From NCBI GenBank assembly GCA_036705565.1, contig JAUBUY010000006.1: DNA of 64,000 nucleotides, one strand, 5' to 3'. The position numbers and the translations under genes were made by a program. This document shows positions 39,758 to 47,560 of the stretch, one piece after another (position 1 is the stretch's first letter; each line of letters starts with the position of its first letter). Below the pieces are notes generated by a model that saw only the letters and a list, made by a program, of their open reading frames with translations, was not told the origin of the DNA and searched no databases. Source of the DNA: Microcoleus sp036705565 (lineage in GTDB: Bacteria; Cyanobacteriota; Cyanobacteriia; Cyanobacteriales; Microcoleaceae).

Positions 39758-39850
39758 GCACCATTCTCAATTAGCCCTAGGGGCGGGTTCGCCAACAGCC
39801 TTAAAGCTTGCAAATAGGTTCTATAAACCCGCCCGACCCCACGAAAAATC
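39758..39850. repeat. TTGCACCATTCTCAA / GGGGCGGGTT element
   Basis: It starts TTGCACCATTCTCAATTAG and contains GGGGCGGGTTCGCC and AACCCGCCCGACCCC arms. Related TTGCACCATT ends occur at 41590 and, inverted, at 41690. Confidence 0.5.
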
Positions 39851-39903
39851 CTCTTATTGATATTGCTGCAAGATGTCAGGTTAAATAATTCTCATTCATC
39901 ACC

Positions 39904-39951
39904 ACTAAAGTCCTCACTACAAACCGATAAAGTTTGTAGTGAGGACTTTAG
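39904..39951. terminator. Perfect 20-bp hairpin before sodB
   Basis: A perfect 20-base stem (starting CTAAAGTCCTCACTAC) with an 8-base loop lies between the convergent synthetase/GNAT gene and sodB. It could terminate both or be a REP-like repeat; the design matches 41741-41788. Confidence 0.6.
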
Positions 39952-39970
39952 TCCTCAAACTAAGATGCTA

Positions 39971-40573
39971 CTAAGCCGCAGCCAAATTTGCTGCTGCAAA
40001 CTCCCAGTTAGCCAAATTATCCAAGAAATTAGTAATGTAGTCGGGACGGCGGTTTTGGAAATCCAAATAATAAGCGTGTTCCCACACATCCAAAGTCAGC
40101 AACGGAGTTTGGCCGTGTGCTACCGGGGTGTCAGCGTTAGCAGTTTTGGTAACTTTCAAAGTGCCGTTGTCCAAAACCAGCCAAGCCCAGCCGCTACCGA
40201 ACTGAGTTGTCGCAGCAGTCTTGAATTCTTCTTTGAATTTGTCGAAGCTGCCGAAGTCGGCGTTGATTTTCTCAGCTAAAGCTCCTGTCGGAGTGCCACC
40301 GCCGCCCGGTGCGAGGGAATTCCAGAAAAAATTGTGGTTCCAAACTTGACCTGCATTGTTGAAAATGCCGGCTTTGGATGGGTCTTTAGCAGATTCCTTG
40401 ACAATTTCTTCAAGGGATTTGCTCGCCATTTCAGTTCCTTCAATCAGTTTATTCAGATTGGTCACGTAAGCAGCGTGGTGCTTGTCGTGGTGGAACGAAA
40501 AAGTGTTGGCCGACATATGAGCTGGCTCTAGGGCGTCAGCGGCGAAGGGTAACGGTGCAAGTTCAAATGCCAT
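39971..40573 (-). CDS. sodB: Iron superoxide dismutase SodB
   Basis: SodB disproportionates superoxide in the cytoplasm. I start at ATG 40573 (MAFELAPLPFAADALEPAHMSANTFSFHHDKHHAAYV), preceded by GAGAGGA; the frame extends 42 codons upstream without family similarity. Metal ligands are the first His in FSFHHDKHH, the His in AGQVWNHNFFWNSLAPGGGG, and Asp/His in TLDVWEHAYYLDFQNRRPDYI. The Gln in AGQVWNH, rather than a Gly-His pair, indicates the iron type. 200 residues, normal length. Confidence 0.96.
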   Translation of the reverse strand: MAFELAPLPFAADALEPAHMSANTFSFHHDKHHAAYVTNLNKLIEGTEMASKSLEEIVKESAKDPSKAGIFNNAGQVWNHNFFWNSLAPGGGGTPTGALAEKINADFGSFDKFKEEFKTAATTQFGSGWAWLVLDNGTLKVTKTANADTPVAHGQTPLLTLDVWEHAYYLDFQNRRPDYITNFLDNLANWEFAAANLAAA

Positions 40574-40948
40574 TGTGTTCAATCCTCTCTGGATTACTTT
40601 TGGTTTTTGGGCTAACTTTCCGGCTTTTGTATGATTAAAGCCGAGAGTCCCTAGCTTGAGTTTATCAAGCTGTGGTAAATAATTCTTTACAATTTTCATA
40701 TTTTATAGCAGTTGGGGCATTTCAGCATTCAGACTTGTATTTTTTAGATATCAAAGCTACTTATTGCAGCATTCACATAGCATAAACTATCACTAAATGT
40801 CAAGCCACCTGGGTGGCAAATAAAAGTGTGTGTGAAATTGTCAACCAATCGAAATTTTATGAGACTGATAAAGAGATTAAACCTGTAAATTGCCATAGAT
40901 TAACCTAAGTTCAATTAAGCTGTAAGAAAGCCAAACAAGTTGCAGCAT

Positions 40949-41494
40949 ATGTCAATGGAAAAGCGTTTAAACAACTCGTCGAGTAACCCCCCTCAATGGT
41001 TGAATTTGCAATTAATCGTCACCGGTCTGGAAACAGTCCAAGACTTAATTGTAATTTCCCTATGTATTGGTTTGTTTTGTTTCATGGTGCTAGAACTGCG
41101 AGAAATGTTCTTCTCGCTGCTACCTCCTTTGAATTTCCAGGAAGTCACGGCAGATATTTTATTTCTATTAGTTTTAGTGGAATTATTTCGGCTGCTAATT
41201 ATTTACTTGCAAGAAAAAAGAGTTTCGATCGGCGTAGCTGTGGAAGTTTGTATTGTATCAGTTTTGCGAGAAGTGATAGTGCGGGGAGTGCTGGAAACTC
41301 CCTCGGTTCAAATATTATCAACAGGCGCATTTTTGCTGGTTTTGGCAGTGTTGTTGGTAGTCCGAGTTTGGTTGCCGCCAACCTTCGAGGGAATTGACCC
41401 GGAACGTCGCATGGCTAGCAGAAAGAAAAATTTTTCAGACAATGAATCTTCTGTCGCATCTGTTGCAGTCAATAGCAAGTTTAATTCTCATTGA
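40949..41494 (+). CDS. PsiE family membrane protein
   Basis: The 181-residue product (from ATG 40949; TTG 40940 and ATG 40955 are alternatives) has four hydrophobic helices: LQDLIVISLCIGLFCFMVL, ADILFLLVLVELFRLLIIYL, VAVEVCIVSVLREVIVRGVL and ILSTGAFLLVLAVLLVVRV. It carries the PsiE landmarks ELFRLLIIYLQEKRVSIGVAVE and REVIVRGVLE. PsiE was named from phosphate-starvation induction in E. coli; its function is unknown. Upstream is a perfect GCCACCTGGGTGGC palindrome (40804-40817), perhaps an operator. Confidence 0.85.
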   Translation: MSMEKRLNNSSSNPPQWLNLQLIVTGLETVQDLIVISLCIGLFCFMVLELREMFFSLLPPLNFQEVTADILFLLVLVELFRLLIIYLQEKRVSIGVAVEVCIVSVLREVIVRGVLETPSVQILSTGAFLLVLAVLLVVRVWLPPTFEGIDPERRMASRKKNFSDNESSVASVAVNSKFNSH

Positions 41495-41509
41495 ATATGT
41501 CATGACAGG

Positions 41510-41855
41510 CGATTTTAGATTTTAGATTTTAGATTTAGTCTTTTATCGCTTGTCACGTTACAGCTATCATTTCGCGTAAAACTGAGATTTTGCACCATTG
41601 TCAAGAACGGGCTCTGGGGCCCGTTCCACAAAGAGTAGATTTTCTTGTGGGGAGTAGGGGTTGGGCAGGAGAATCCACCCAAAAAAGAATTATTGAGAAT
41701 GGTGCAAGATGTGAGTTCAAATCAACCTGATAACGTTGGCAGTGAAGACTACATTCCTCTGTATTTTCAGAGGAATGTAGTCTTCACTACCAAGACAAGG
41801 TTCATCAGTCATTCCCAATTATTCAAATCTAAAATCTCAAATCTAAAATCTAAAA
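41510..41855. repeat. Repeat-filled intergenic region (heptamers, TTGCACCATT ends, 20-bp hairpin)
   Basis: It contains TTTTAGA heptamers (41510-41536), inverted TTTGCACCATTGTCAA / TTATTGAGAATGGTGCAAG ends (41590 and 41690-41708), a perfect 20-8-20 hairpin (41741-41788, AGTGAAGACTACATTCC arm) and AAAATCT heptamers (41826-41855). No gene. Confidence 0.85.
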
Positions 41856-41860
41856 TGGTA

Positions 41861-42412
41861 TTACCCGTTAGCCTGCAATTCCTGCAAGCGGGCAAACACT
41901 TCTTTAGAGTGAATCGCCGGATTAATCTTCACAAAAGTTTCCCGCAAAATACCTTCAGGGTCAATAATAAAACTGTGTCGCGCGGAGATAAAACTCATCC
42001 AAGAACCGTAAGCTTTACTCACTTTACCGTCGGTATCAGCTAACAGTGGAAACTTCAAACCTTCCGAATCGCAAAATTCCGCGTGCGAGTTGACATCATC
42101 AGCGCTAATACCGATAATTTGAGTATTTTTTGCCAAGTATTTCGGCAAGTCTTCCTGAAATCGACGCGCTTCGATCGTACATCCCGAAGTAAAGTCTTTC
42201 GGATAAAAATAGACTACCAGCCACTTACCGCGATAATCGGACAGGGACACTTGTCCGTCGCCGCTGTTTGTCGGCAAACTAAAATCCGGGGCTGGTTGAT
42301 TCACCGCCGGAAGCTTGCCACCTAGGGCAAATGCAGGTGTGGCAAAATTGAAACTTAGAAAAACTAGACAAATTGCCAATAAAGTGGTAAAAAACTTGCG
42401 ACGGGGCATCAT
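41861..42412 (-). CDS. Exported PrxQ/Bcp-type peroxiredoxin
   Basis: The 183-residue protein has a signal peptide (MMPRRKFFTTLLAICLVFLSFNFATPAFA, cleavage near residue 29) and a thioredoxin-fold peroxiredoxin domain. The peroxidatic Cys78 is in YFYPKDFTSGCTIEARRF. In typical PrxQ a resolving Cys sits five residues later; here that position is Arg83. The remaining Cys in HAEFCDSEG may substitute, or the enzyme may be one-Cys. It likely detoxifies peroxides in the periplasm or thylakoid lumen. The stop lies 5 bases from heptamer repeats. Confidence 0.9.
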   Translation of the reverse strand: MMPRRKFFTTLLAICLVFLSFNFATPAFALGGKLPAVNQPAPDFSLPTNSGDGQVSLSDYRGKWLVVYFYPKDFTSGCTIEARRFQEDLPKYLAKNTQIIGISADDVNSHAEFCDSEGLKFPLLADTDGKVSKAYGSWMSFISARHSFIIDPEGILRETFVKINPAIHSKEVFARLQELQANG

Positions 42413-42531
42413 AAATTTAGAAGTAGAACTGTACTTAACACAAGTTTACAGTTTTCTGATTAAATGGGTAGGGGCAATTCGCGGATTGCTTCTAAAACCC
42501 AACGATCACTCACTCAAATAGCAATTTACCC

Positions 42532-43869
42532 ATGAGCGCTGCACTCCCGTTAACAGGCAAAGCTATAGTAGTCCAGATAATTAACGGTCAACCCGTTACG
42601 ATCGAAGTAGACGGCACTAATGCCCCGATTACTGGGGGAAATTTTGTTGACTTAGTTGAACGAGGCATTTACGACGGGGTGATGTTTCACCGAGTTGTGC
42701 GCCAGCCAGAGCCTTTTGTAGTGCAAGGAGGCGATCCGCGCAGCAGAGATAGGACAATTCCAGCGAGTCAATTGGGAACGGGTAGTTTTATTGACCCTGA
42801 TACCAATCAGGCGCGTTTTATTCCTTTGGAAATTACGCCGCAAGGGGCCGCGCAACCTGTTTACAGCCAAGTTGTAACCCAGACGCCGCAGTTGCAGCAT
42901 AATCGAGGGGCTGTGGCAATGGCTCGTTCTAATGCTTTGGATTCGGCTTCTTCGCAGTTTTATTTTGCTTTGGATGATTTGCCATTTTTGGATGGTAATT
43001 ATGCTGTTTTTGGTAACGTTATTCAAGGTTTTGAAACGGTGAATGCGGTGCAGCAGGGCGATCGCATTTCAACTGCAAAAGTCGTTCAAGGAATCGTTCC
43101 CAGTCGGGTTTCTAGCATAGTTAGCGATGTTAATGCGCTCAACGCTTTAATCAATAGTACCAATTTCGTAAATCTATCTTTGGGAGCGCTCAGATTGCCA
43201 AACACCCCCAACAACTATCAAGTCACTTCCCAAGACTCTCAGCAAAATCCCAGCGGTGTACTGGGAGGTAGTGCAAACGATCGCATCATCGGTTCACCGA
43301 CTGATGATGCAATTAACGGCAGCCAAGGCAACGATACTATCACGGGCGAAGCGGGTGACGACTTTCTTAGAGGCGGCAAAGGTAACGACTCCATTAGCGG
43401 AGGTGTTGGCGACGATATTATCAACGGAAATCTCGGCGACGATATTATCAATGCCGATGCTGGTAACGACTTTTTGCGAGGCGGCAGAGGAAACGATGTT
43501 TTAATCGGTGGCGATGGTAACGATTTTTTGATTGGCGATACTGGCAGCGATACTCTCACTGGTGGTGGCGGTACTGATACGTTTGTTCTGGTTACGGGTG
43601 AAAATCTGGAGTTGGATGGGGCGAGCGATATAATTCTTGATTTTAGGCCTGGAGAGGGCGATCGTATTGGCTTAACCAGCCCTTTATCCAACACCTCATT
43701 CACCCAATCAGGCAGCAACACACTCATTCAATTTGGAGGAGTGACTTTGGCTGTGGTTCAAAATGCCGCCCCTGCAGCAGTTCAAAATGCTGCTTTTGCA
43801 ATTAACTTTTCTACTGCTTTCCTTGTCGATAACTTGCCCCCCGGAGACGCCGCCTTGAGAGTTGGCTAA
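42532..43869 (+). CDS. Cyclophilin-type peptidyl-prolyl isomerase fused to RTX calcium-binding repeats
   Basis: Residues about 10-195 form a cyclophilin domain: GGNFVDLVERGIYDGVMFHRVV, FVVQGGDP, NRGAVAMARSNALDSASSQFYFALDDLPFLDGNYAVFGNVIQGFETV, including the catalytic Arg of FHRVV. Residues about 240-350 hold six to seven GGxGxDxx(hydrophobic) nonapeptides (GNDFLRGGRGNDVLIGGDGNDFLIGD). A serralysin-like C-terminal segment follows (DTFVLVTGE...ASDIILDFRPGEGDRIGL). There is no N-terminal signal peptide. RTX repeats with this C-terminus usually mean type I secretion, so a secreted calcium-dependent PPIase is inferred. No ABC/HlyD genes are adjacent. Confidence 0.92.
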   Translation: MSAALPLTGKAIVVQIINGQPVTIEVDGTNAPITGGNFVDLVERGIYDGVMFHRVVRQPEPFVVQGGDPRSRDRTIPASQLGTGSFIDPDTNQARFIPLEITPQGAAQPVYSQVVTQTPQLQHNRGAVAMARSNALDSASSQFYFALDDLPFLDGNYAVFGNVIQGFETVNAVQQGDRISTAKVVQGIVPSRVSSIVSDVNALNALINSTNFVNLSLGALRLPNTPNNYQVTSQDSQQNPSGVLGGSANDRIIGSPTDDAINGSQGNDTITGEAGDDFLRGGKGNDSISGGVGDDIINGNLGDDIINADAGNDFLRGGRGNDVLIGGDGNDFLIGDTGSDTLTGGGGTDTFVLVTGENLELDGASDIILDFRPGEGDRIGLTSPLSNTSFTQSGSNTLIQFGGVTLAVVQNAAPAAVQNAAFAINFSTAFLVDNLPPGDAALRVG

Positions 43870-43957
43870 CTTTAACAAGACTCACGCCCTAATTATAGGT
43901 GTAGGGTGCTCTTCGGTGCACCTTACCTGATTATCAATTCCCAATTTCCAAATTCAA

Positions 43958-44710
43958 CTAATACCATAGCTGACTAATTTTAGAAACCGCATCTTGATAA
44001 GAATCCATTCTCCCCTGCTGCTTAAAAAGCCCTGCTGCCTTCTGGAAATCCTCAAATGCTCCATGAACCTCTCTCAATTTATATCTAATCACTCCTCGGT
44101 TAAAGTAAGCTTTAGCAAAATCGTTATTGAGGCGAATTGCTGACTCAAAATCAGCTAGTGCTGCTAGGGAATTCTCCATTTGCAGGCGGATAGCACCTCG
44201 GTCAAAGTAAGATTGAGCTAGATTAGGGTTGAGCAGGAGTGCCGAGTTGTAATCTGCGATCGCCGCAGTATAATGTTTTAAACGAGTCAGCATAAACCCC
44301 CGATTGCTGTAATACTTGGCTCGGTAAGGATTGAGTTCGATGGCTGTAGTTAAATCTTCGATCGCCGATTGCTTATAGCCTAATTTGTAGCGGGCCACAC
44401 CGCGATCGTTGTAAGCTGACGCGAATTGCGGATTAATGTTAATTGTGGCAGTAAAATTTTTAATAGCGCCGTCCAAGTTTTGTTGTTCGAGATTTCTTAA
44501 ACCCTGAGTGTAAAACTTTTTGGTACTAACTTTTAAATTTGCCTCTTGTCGGGATTCAGCTTGCTCCCCCGAAAATACCCCGGAAATATTAGTGAATCCC
44601 AAAGATTCGATTGAATTGAAAATAGTTGTGACAACTAATTGGGTTGGGAGAAGGGGGATAGTAGGCATGGGAGGAGTGGTGTTCAACTGTATGCTGTCAT
44701 TTTCCTCCAT
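43958..44710 (-). CDS. Tetratricopeptide-repeat protein
   Basis: This 250-residue protein has about five consecutive TPR units from residue 70 to 235 (AIKNFTATININPQFASAYNDRGVARYKLG; AIEDLTTAIELNPYRAKYYSNRGFMLTRL; AIADYNSALLLNPNLAQSYFDRGAIRLQM; ALADFESAIRLNNDFAKAYFNRGVIRYKL; AFEDFQKAAGLFKQQ). TPRs bind other proteins; the partner is unknown. The N-terminal 65 residues are not conserved and lack a clear signal peptide. It is convergent with the cyclophilin-RTX gene. Confidence 0.85.
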   Translation of the reverse strand: MEENDSIQLNTTPPMPTIPLLPTQLVVTTIFNSIESLGFTNISGVFSGEQAESRQEANLKVSTKKFYTQGLRNLEQQNLDGAIKNFTATININPQFASAYNDRGVARYKLGYKQSAIEDLTTAIELNPYRAKYYSNRGFMLTRLKHYTAAIADYNSALLLNPNLAQSYFDRGAIRLQMENSLAALADFESAIRLNNDFAKAYFNRGVIRYKLREVHGAFEDFQKAAGLFKQQGRMDSYQDAVSKISQLWY

Positions 44711-45195
44711 ACTTCAGCTACTGACAGTGATATCCGTAGTGTCAGGAACGTGATAACTTTGATGAGATTTGGTGATGCTGGGGCATTGACTTGTGTGATG
44801 AAAGTTGGGCTTAGTTAGTGATGCCGATCGCACTTCAGAACAAATGCGTCTAGAACCCTTTAAATATAAGGTTTTCCGCCTAGATTGGCGGTTTCTTTCT
44901 TCCCATATTGAGCAGTTCCTACCGGGATTATTGGCAGGTATGCCCCTGGGAGAGCGATCGCAACTGTCGGCAGCAAGTATTACTTTGTAGCGATATTCGA
45001 TCGGGATTTGTCCATCGGACACGGCCATCTTAAACCCGGTTTTTACTCACGCCCCGAGCACCATTCTCGCTTAACAGGCCCGACGGCCTGTTCCACAAAT
45101 TACTAATATTTTTGAGTAATATTGCTGAGGAAAGTTGCCGATTATTTGCTATGCTTTGATTAGACATCAATAATTTATGGCACAAATTAGTGTCA
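44711..45195. other. Intergenic stretch without a supported gene
   Basis: It contains GCACCATTCTCGC followed by AGGCCCGACGGCCTG (a hairpin near 45060-45096) and HIP1 sites. Short frames exist on both strands (44805-44990 plus; 44714-45028 minus) but overlap each other and show no recognisable family. Confidence 0.4.
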
Positions 45196-45912
45196 ATGAA
45201 AAAAGTTATGAGGTTGAAAATTTTCTTCGCTGCATTGTTGGCGATCGTCCTGTTCACTCTCTACTTAACTCCTCCTGTGATGGCAGCGAATGGGGAGGAT
45301 TTGAGTCACCTATTAAAGGATAATTGGTGCGTCAGTTTTTTGTGGAAGCAATGCGATTTGAGCGCTGTCGATTTGCGGGGCGCTAATCTCCAAGAAGCCA
45401 ATTTGAGCGGCGCTAATTTGTCCGGCGCTAATTTGTCCGGTGCTAACTTAAAAAATGCGGATCTTTCTGGCGCAGACCTCACCGGCGCTAATTTAGCAAA
45501 TGCTGATATTCTAGGCACGGATCTCAGTCGAGCCAATTTGACAGAAGCTAATTTCAACGGTACCAAGTTGTGGGATGCTAATCTGACTTTGGCAAATCTG
45601 AGCCGCGCCAATTTACAAGATGCTAATGTCTTAGATTCTCGACTTTGGGGAAGCAATCTTACCCAAGCTAACTTAACGGATGCGACGCTGCACGGTGCTG
45701 ACTTGCAATATGCTAATTTGGCAGACACTAATTTAACAGGTGCTGACTTGCACAGCTTCTTTTTCCGAGGTTCCAAACAAGTCACAAATTTGAGCAATGC
45801 TAATTTAGAAGGCGCTACTTTAACGGGAGCAAATCTCAGAGGTGCGGTGCTGGCTGGGGCAATAATGCCGGACGGGTCTATTAATGAAGAAAGTGGGTTT
45901 AATTTACAGTAG
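45196..45912 (+). CDS. Exported pentapeptide-repeat protein
   Basis: The ATG at 45196 gives MKKVMRLKIFFAALLAIVLFTLYLTPPVMAANGEDLS, a signal peptide with likely cleavage after VMA (GTG 45190 is an alternative). After a CVSFLWKQC pair come about 30 A(D/N)LXX repeats (LSAVDLRGANLQEANLSGANLSGANLSGANLKNADL...) forming a right-handed quadrilateral beta-helix. Such proteins are common in cyanobacterial lumen or periplasm; most have no known role. The final PDGSINEESGF caps the helix. Confidence 0.85.
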   Translation: MKKVMRLKIFFAALLAIVLFTLYLTPPVMAANGEDLSHLLKDNWCVSFLWKQCDLSAVDLRGANLQEANLSGANLSGANLSGANLKNADLSGADLTGANLANADILGTDLSRANLTEANFNGTKLWDANLTLANLSRANLQDANVLDSRLWGSNLTQANLTDATLHGADLQYANLADTNLTGADLHSFFFRGSKQVTNLSNANLEGATLTGANLRGAVLAGAIMPDGSINEESGFNLQ

Positions 45913-46017
45913 AGTAAAATTAAAGTCTGCTTGAATAATTTCAACAACAGGCTTTCGGGCTGATTTCGCATTATCGGGTGTAGCTGCGCCCATTGCCAAC
46001 AGCTTGTTGAGGATGCT

Positions 46018-46180
46018 GTCAATCGATTTTAGATTTTAGATTTTAGATTTTAGATTGAAGCCTTGACTTGCGCGAGATAAATACGTTCGGCAAGTTTCAT
46101 CGGATACAGGTTTTTATTTCTCCCTCCTGAGTCTCCGAAGGAATGAATCACGTGGCGGGTATCCTGGATGCTTGCGGTCA
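46018..46180 (+). repeat. GTCAATCG...CGGTCA dispersed element, copy 3
   Basis: It begins GTCAATCGATTTTAG with heptamers, contains CATCGGATACAGG and GTATCCTGGATGC, and ends TTGCGGTCA. Interior bases shared with copy 2 (AAATACGTTCGGCAAG) are missing in copy 1. Confidence 0.75.
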
Positions 46181-46320
46181 AGATATCAATTTAAACCAGG
46201 GTGCGATCGACCTTTTAACTCCCAACCAGTAAATCTCGCTAAAATCTTAAATCTCAAACCGAACCTGCGCGCATCTGTTACAATTTTCAACAAAGCCAGA
46301 ACAGCCCCGAACCTGAAGTC

Positions 46321-46489
46321 GCCTGCCTAGGGATACCAGCCCCCGACAGGAGTCGTGAATAACAAAAATATTAGATATTTAGTTTAAACTCCCAAATTCA
46401 TCTGTAGAGTCTCTCTAAAATCTAAAATCGATGGGCTGTGGACTCAATCTAAAATTTAAAATCTAAAATCTAAAATCTAGAATCGACTG
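46321..46489. repeat. Second element subtype plus heptamers up to the ccdA start
   Basis: 46321-46433 is the reverse-orientation relative of 11173-11295 (CCCCGACAGGAGTCG...TAGATATTTAG...CAAATTCATCTGTAGAG). AAAATCT heptamers then run to the ATG at 46490. Confidence 0.65.
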
Positions 46490-47221
46490 ATGGAAACCCT
46501 GCAAACTCAACTTTACGAACTCGCACAATTTGCTAATAATTTAGTAAATACGCAACTGACAAACCTCAGTTTAGTCAGCGTCGGAGTCATCTTTCTGGCA
46601 GGGTTGCTAACGAGCTTAACGCCCTGTATGCTTTCAATGTTGCCGATCACGATCGGCTACATCGGTGGATACGAAGCAAAAAGTCGCCTGCAAGCAGCAG
46701 CCCAGTCTGCGTGGTTTTCCCTGGGATTGGCCACTACCCTTGCGGGTTTAGGCATTGTAGCATCATTTGCCGGACAAGTTTACGGCAAAATTGGCCTGGG
46801 TTTACCGATTCTTGTCAGCATTATTGCTATTCTAATGGGGCTGAATTTACTCGAAGCTTTACCCTTACAAATGCCGTCTTTCGACGCTGTGGGGTGGGTG
46901 CCGAAAGATTTGCCGGCGGGTGTGCGATCGTACTTATTGGGCTTAACTTTTGGTTTAGTAGCCTCTCCCTGCAGCACGCCGGTTTTAGCTACACTCTTAG
47001 CTTGGGTTTCCAAAACGGGAGATACAGTTTTAGGTGGTGTGTTACTGCTGTTTTACGCTGCTGGCTACGTCGCTCCGCTAATCATAGCAGGCACTTTCAC
47101 TGCTAGCATAAAAAAGCTGTTAGAATTACGTCGGTGGTCGAGTTGGATTACGCCTGTTAGCGGCGTTTTGCTAGTAGGATTTGGCGTTTTCTCTCTGCTT
47201 TCCCGCATCCTTCCCGCGTAA
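46490..47221 (+). CDS. ccdA: Cytochrome c biogenesis protein CcdA
   Basis: CcdA moves reducing equivalents across the membrane to keep apocytochrome haem-binding cysteines reduced. The 243-residue protein has about six membrane helices and the two conserved cysteine motifs: LTPCMLSMLPITIGY in the first helix pair and ASPCSTPVLATLLAW in the fourth. A DUF-free short C-terminus ends in GVFSLLSRILPA. The gene is 340 bases upstream of ccs1 in the same direction, the usual cyanobacterial pairing. Its ATG directly follows heptamer DNA repeats. Confidence 0.95.
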   Translation: METLQTQLYELAQFANNLVNTQLTNLSLVSVGVIFLAGLLTSLTPCMLSMLPITIGYIGGYEAKSRLQAAAQSAWFSLGLATTLAGLGIVASFAGQVYGKIGLGLPILVSIIAILMGLNLLEALPLQMPSFDAVGWVPKDLPAGVRSYLLGLTFGLVASPCSTPVLATLLAWVSKTGDTVLGGVLLLFYAAGYVAPLIIAGTFTASIKKLLELRRWSSWITPVSGVLLVGFGVFSLLSRILPA

Positions 47222-47462
47222 CTTTCGTTCTCAGGAATTCAGTCCTTATTGAGAGATATAGCAATCACTATGGAATGCGTGAATTAAGTTTTTTTTAACG
47301 AACCGCGAAGACGCGTTAGGCGAAGCCGCGCGTAAGCGCTAGAACACGAAGGAAGAAAGAAAGAAAAGAGAAAGAATTCAAAATTGATTGAGACTTTTTC
47401 AATAAACATAATAATATTTTGTTCATCTTTTTTTTCCCTCCTTTCTCTTCCTTCTCCCTTCT

Positions 47463-47549
47463 TCCATCCGTTACATCTCGTACAGTGCTGGTTGCCGAAC
47501 TTGCTGACATCCGTTACATCCCGTACATTGCTCGTTGCCGAACTTCCTC
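47463..47549 (+). repeat. 41-bp direct repeat upstream of ccs1
   Basis: Two near-identical copies (CATCCGTTACATCTCGTACA... at 47466 and CATCCGTTACATCCCGTACA... at 47508), each ending GTTGCCGAACTT, end 12 bases before the ccs1 ATG. Confidence 0.85.
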
Positions 47550-47560
47550 CATAATTACCA

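Noticed and set aside
44714..45028. Overlapping ORFs 44714-45028 (minus) and 44805-44990 (plus)
   Set aside because: They overlap on opposite strands, have no recognisable domains and lie in a promoter and repeat region.
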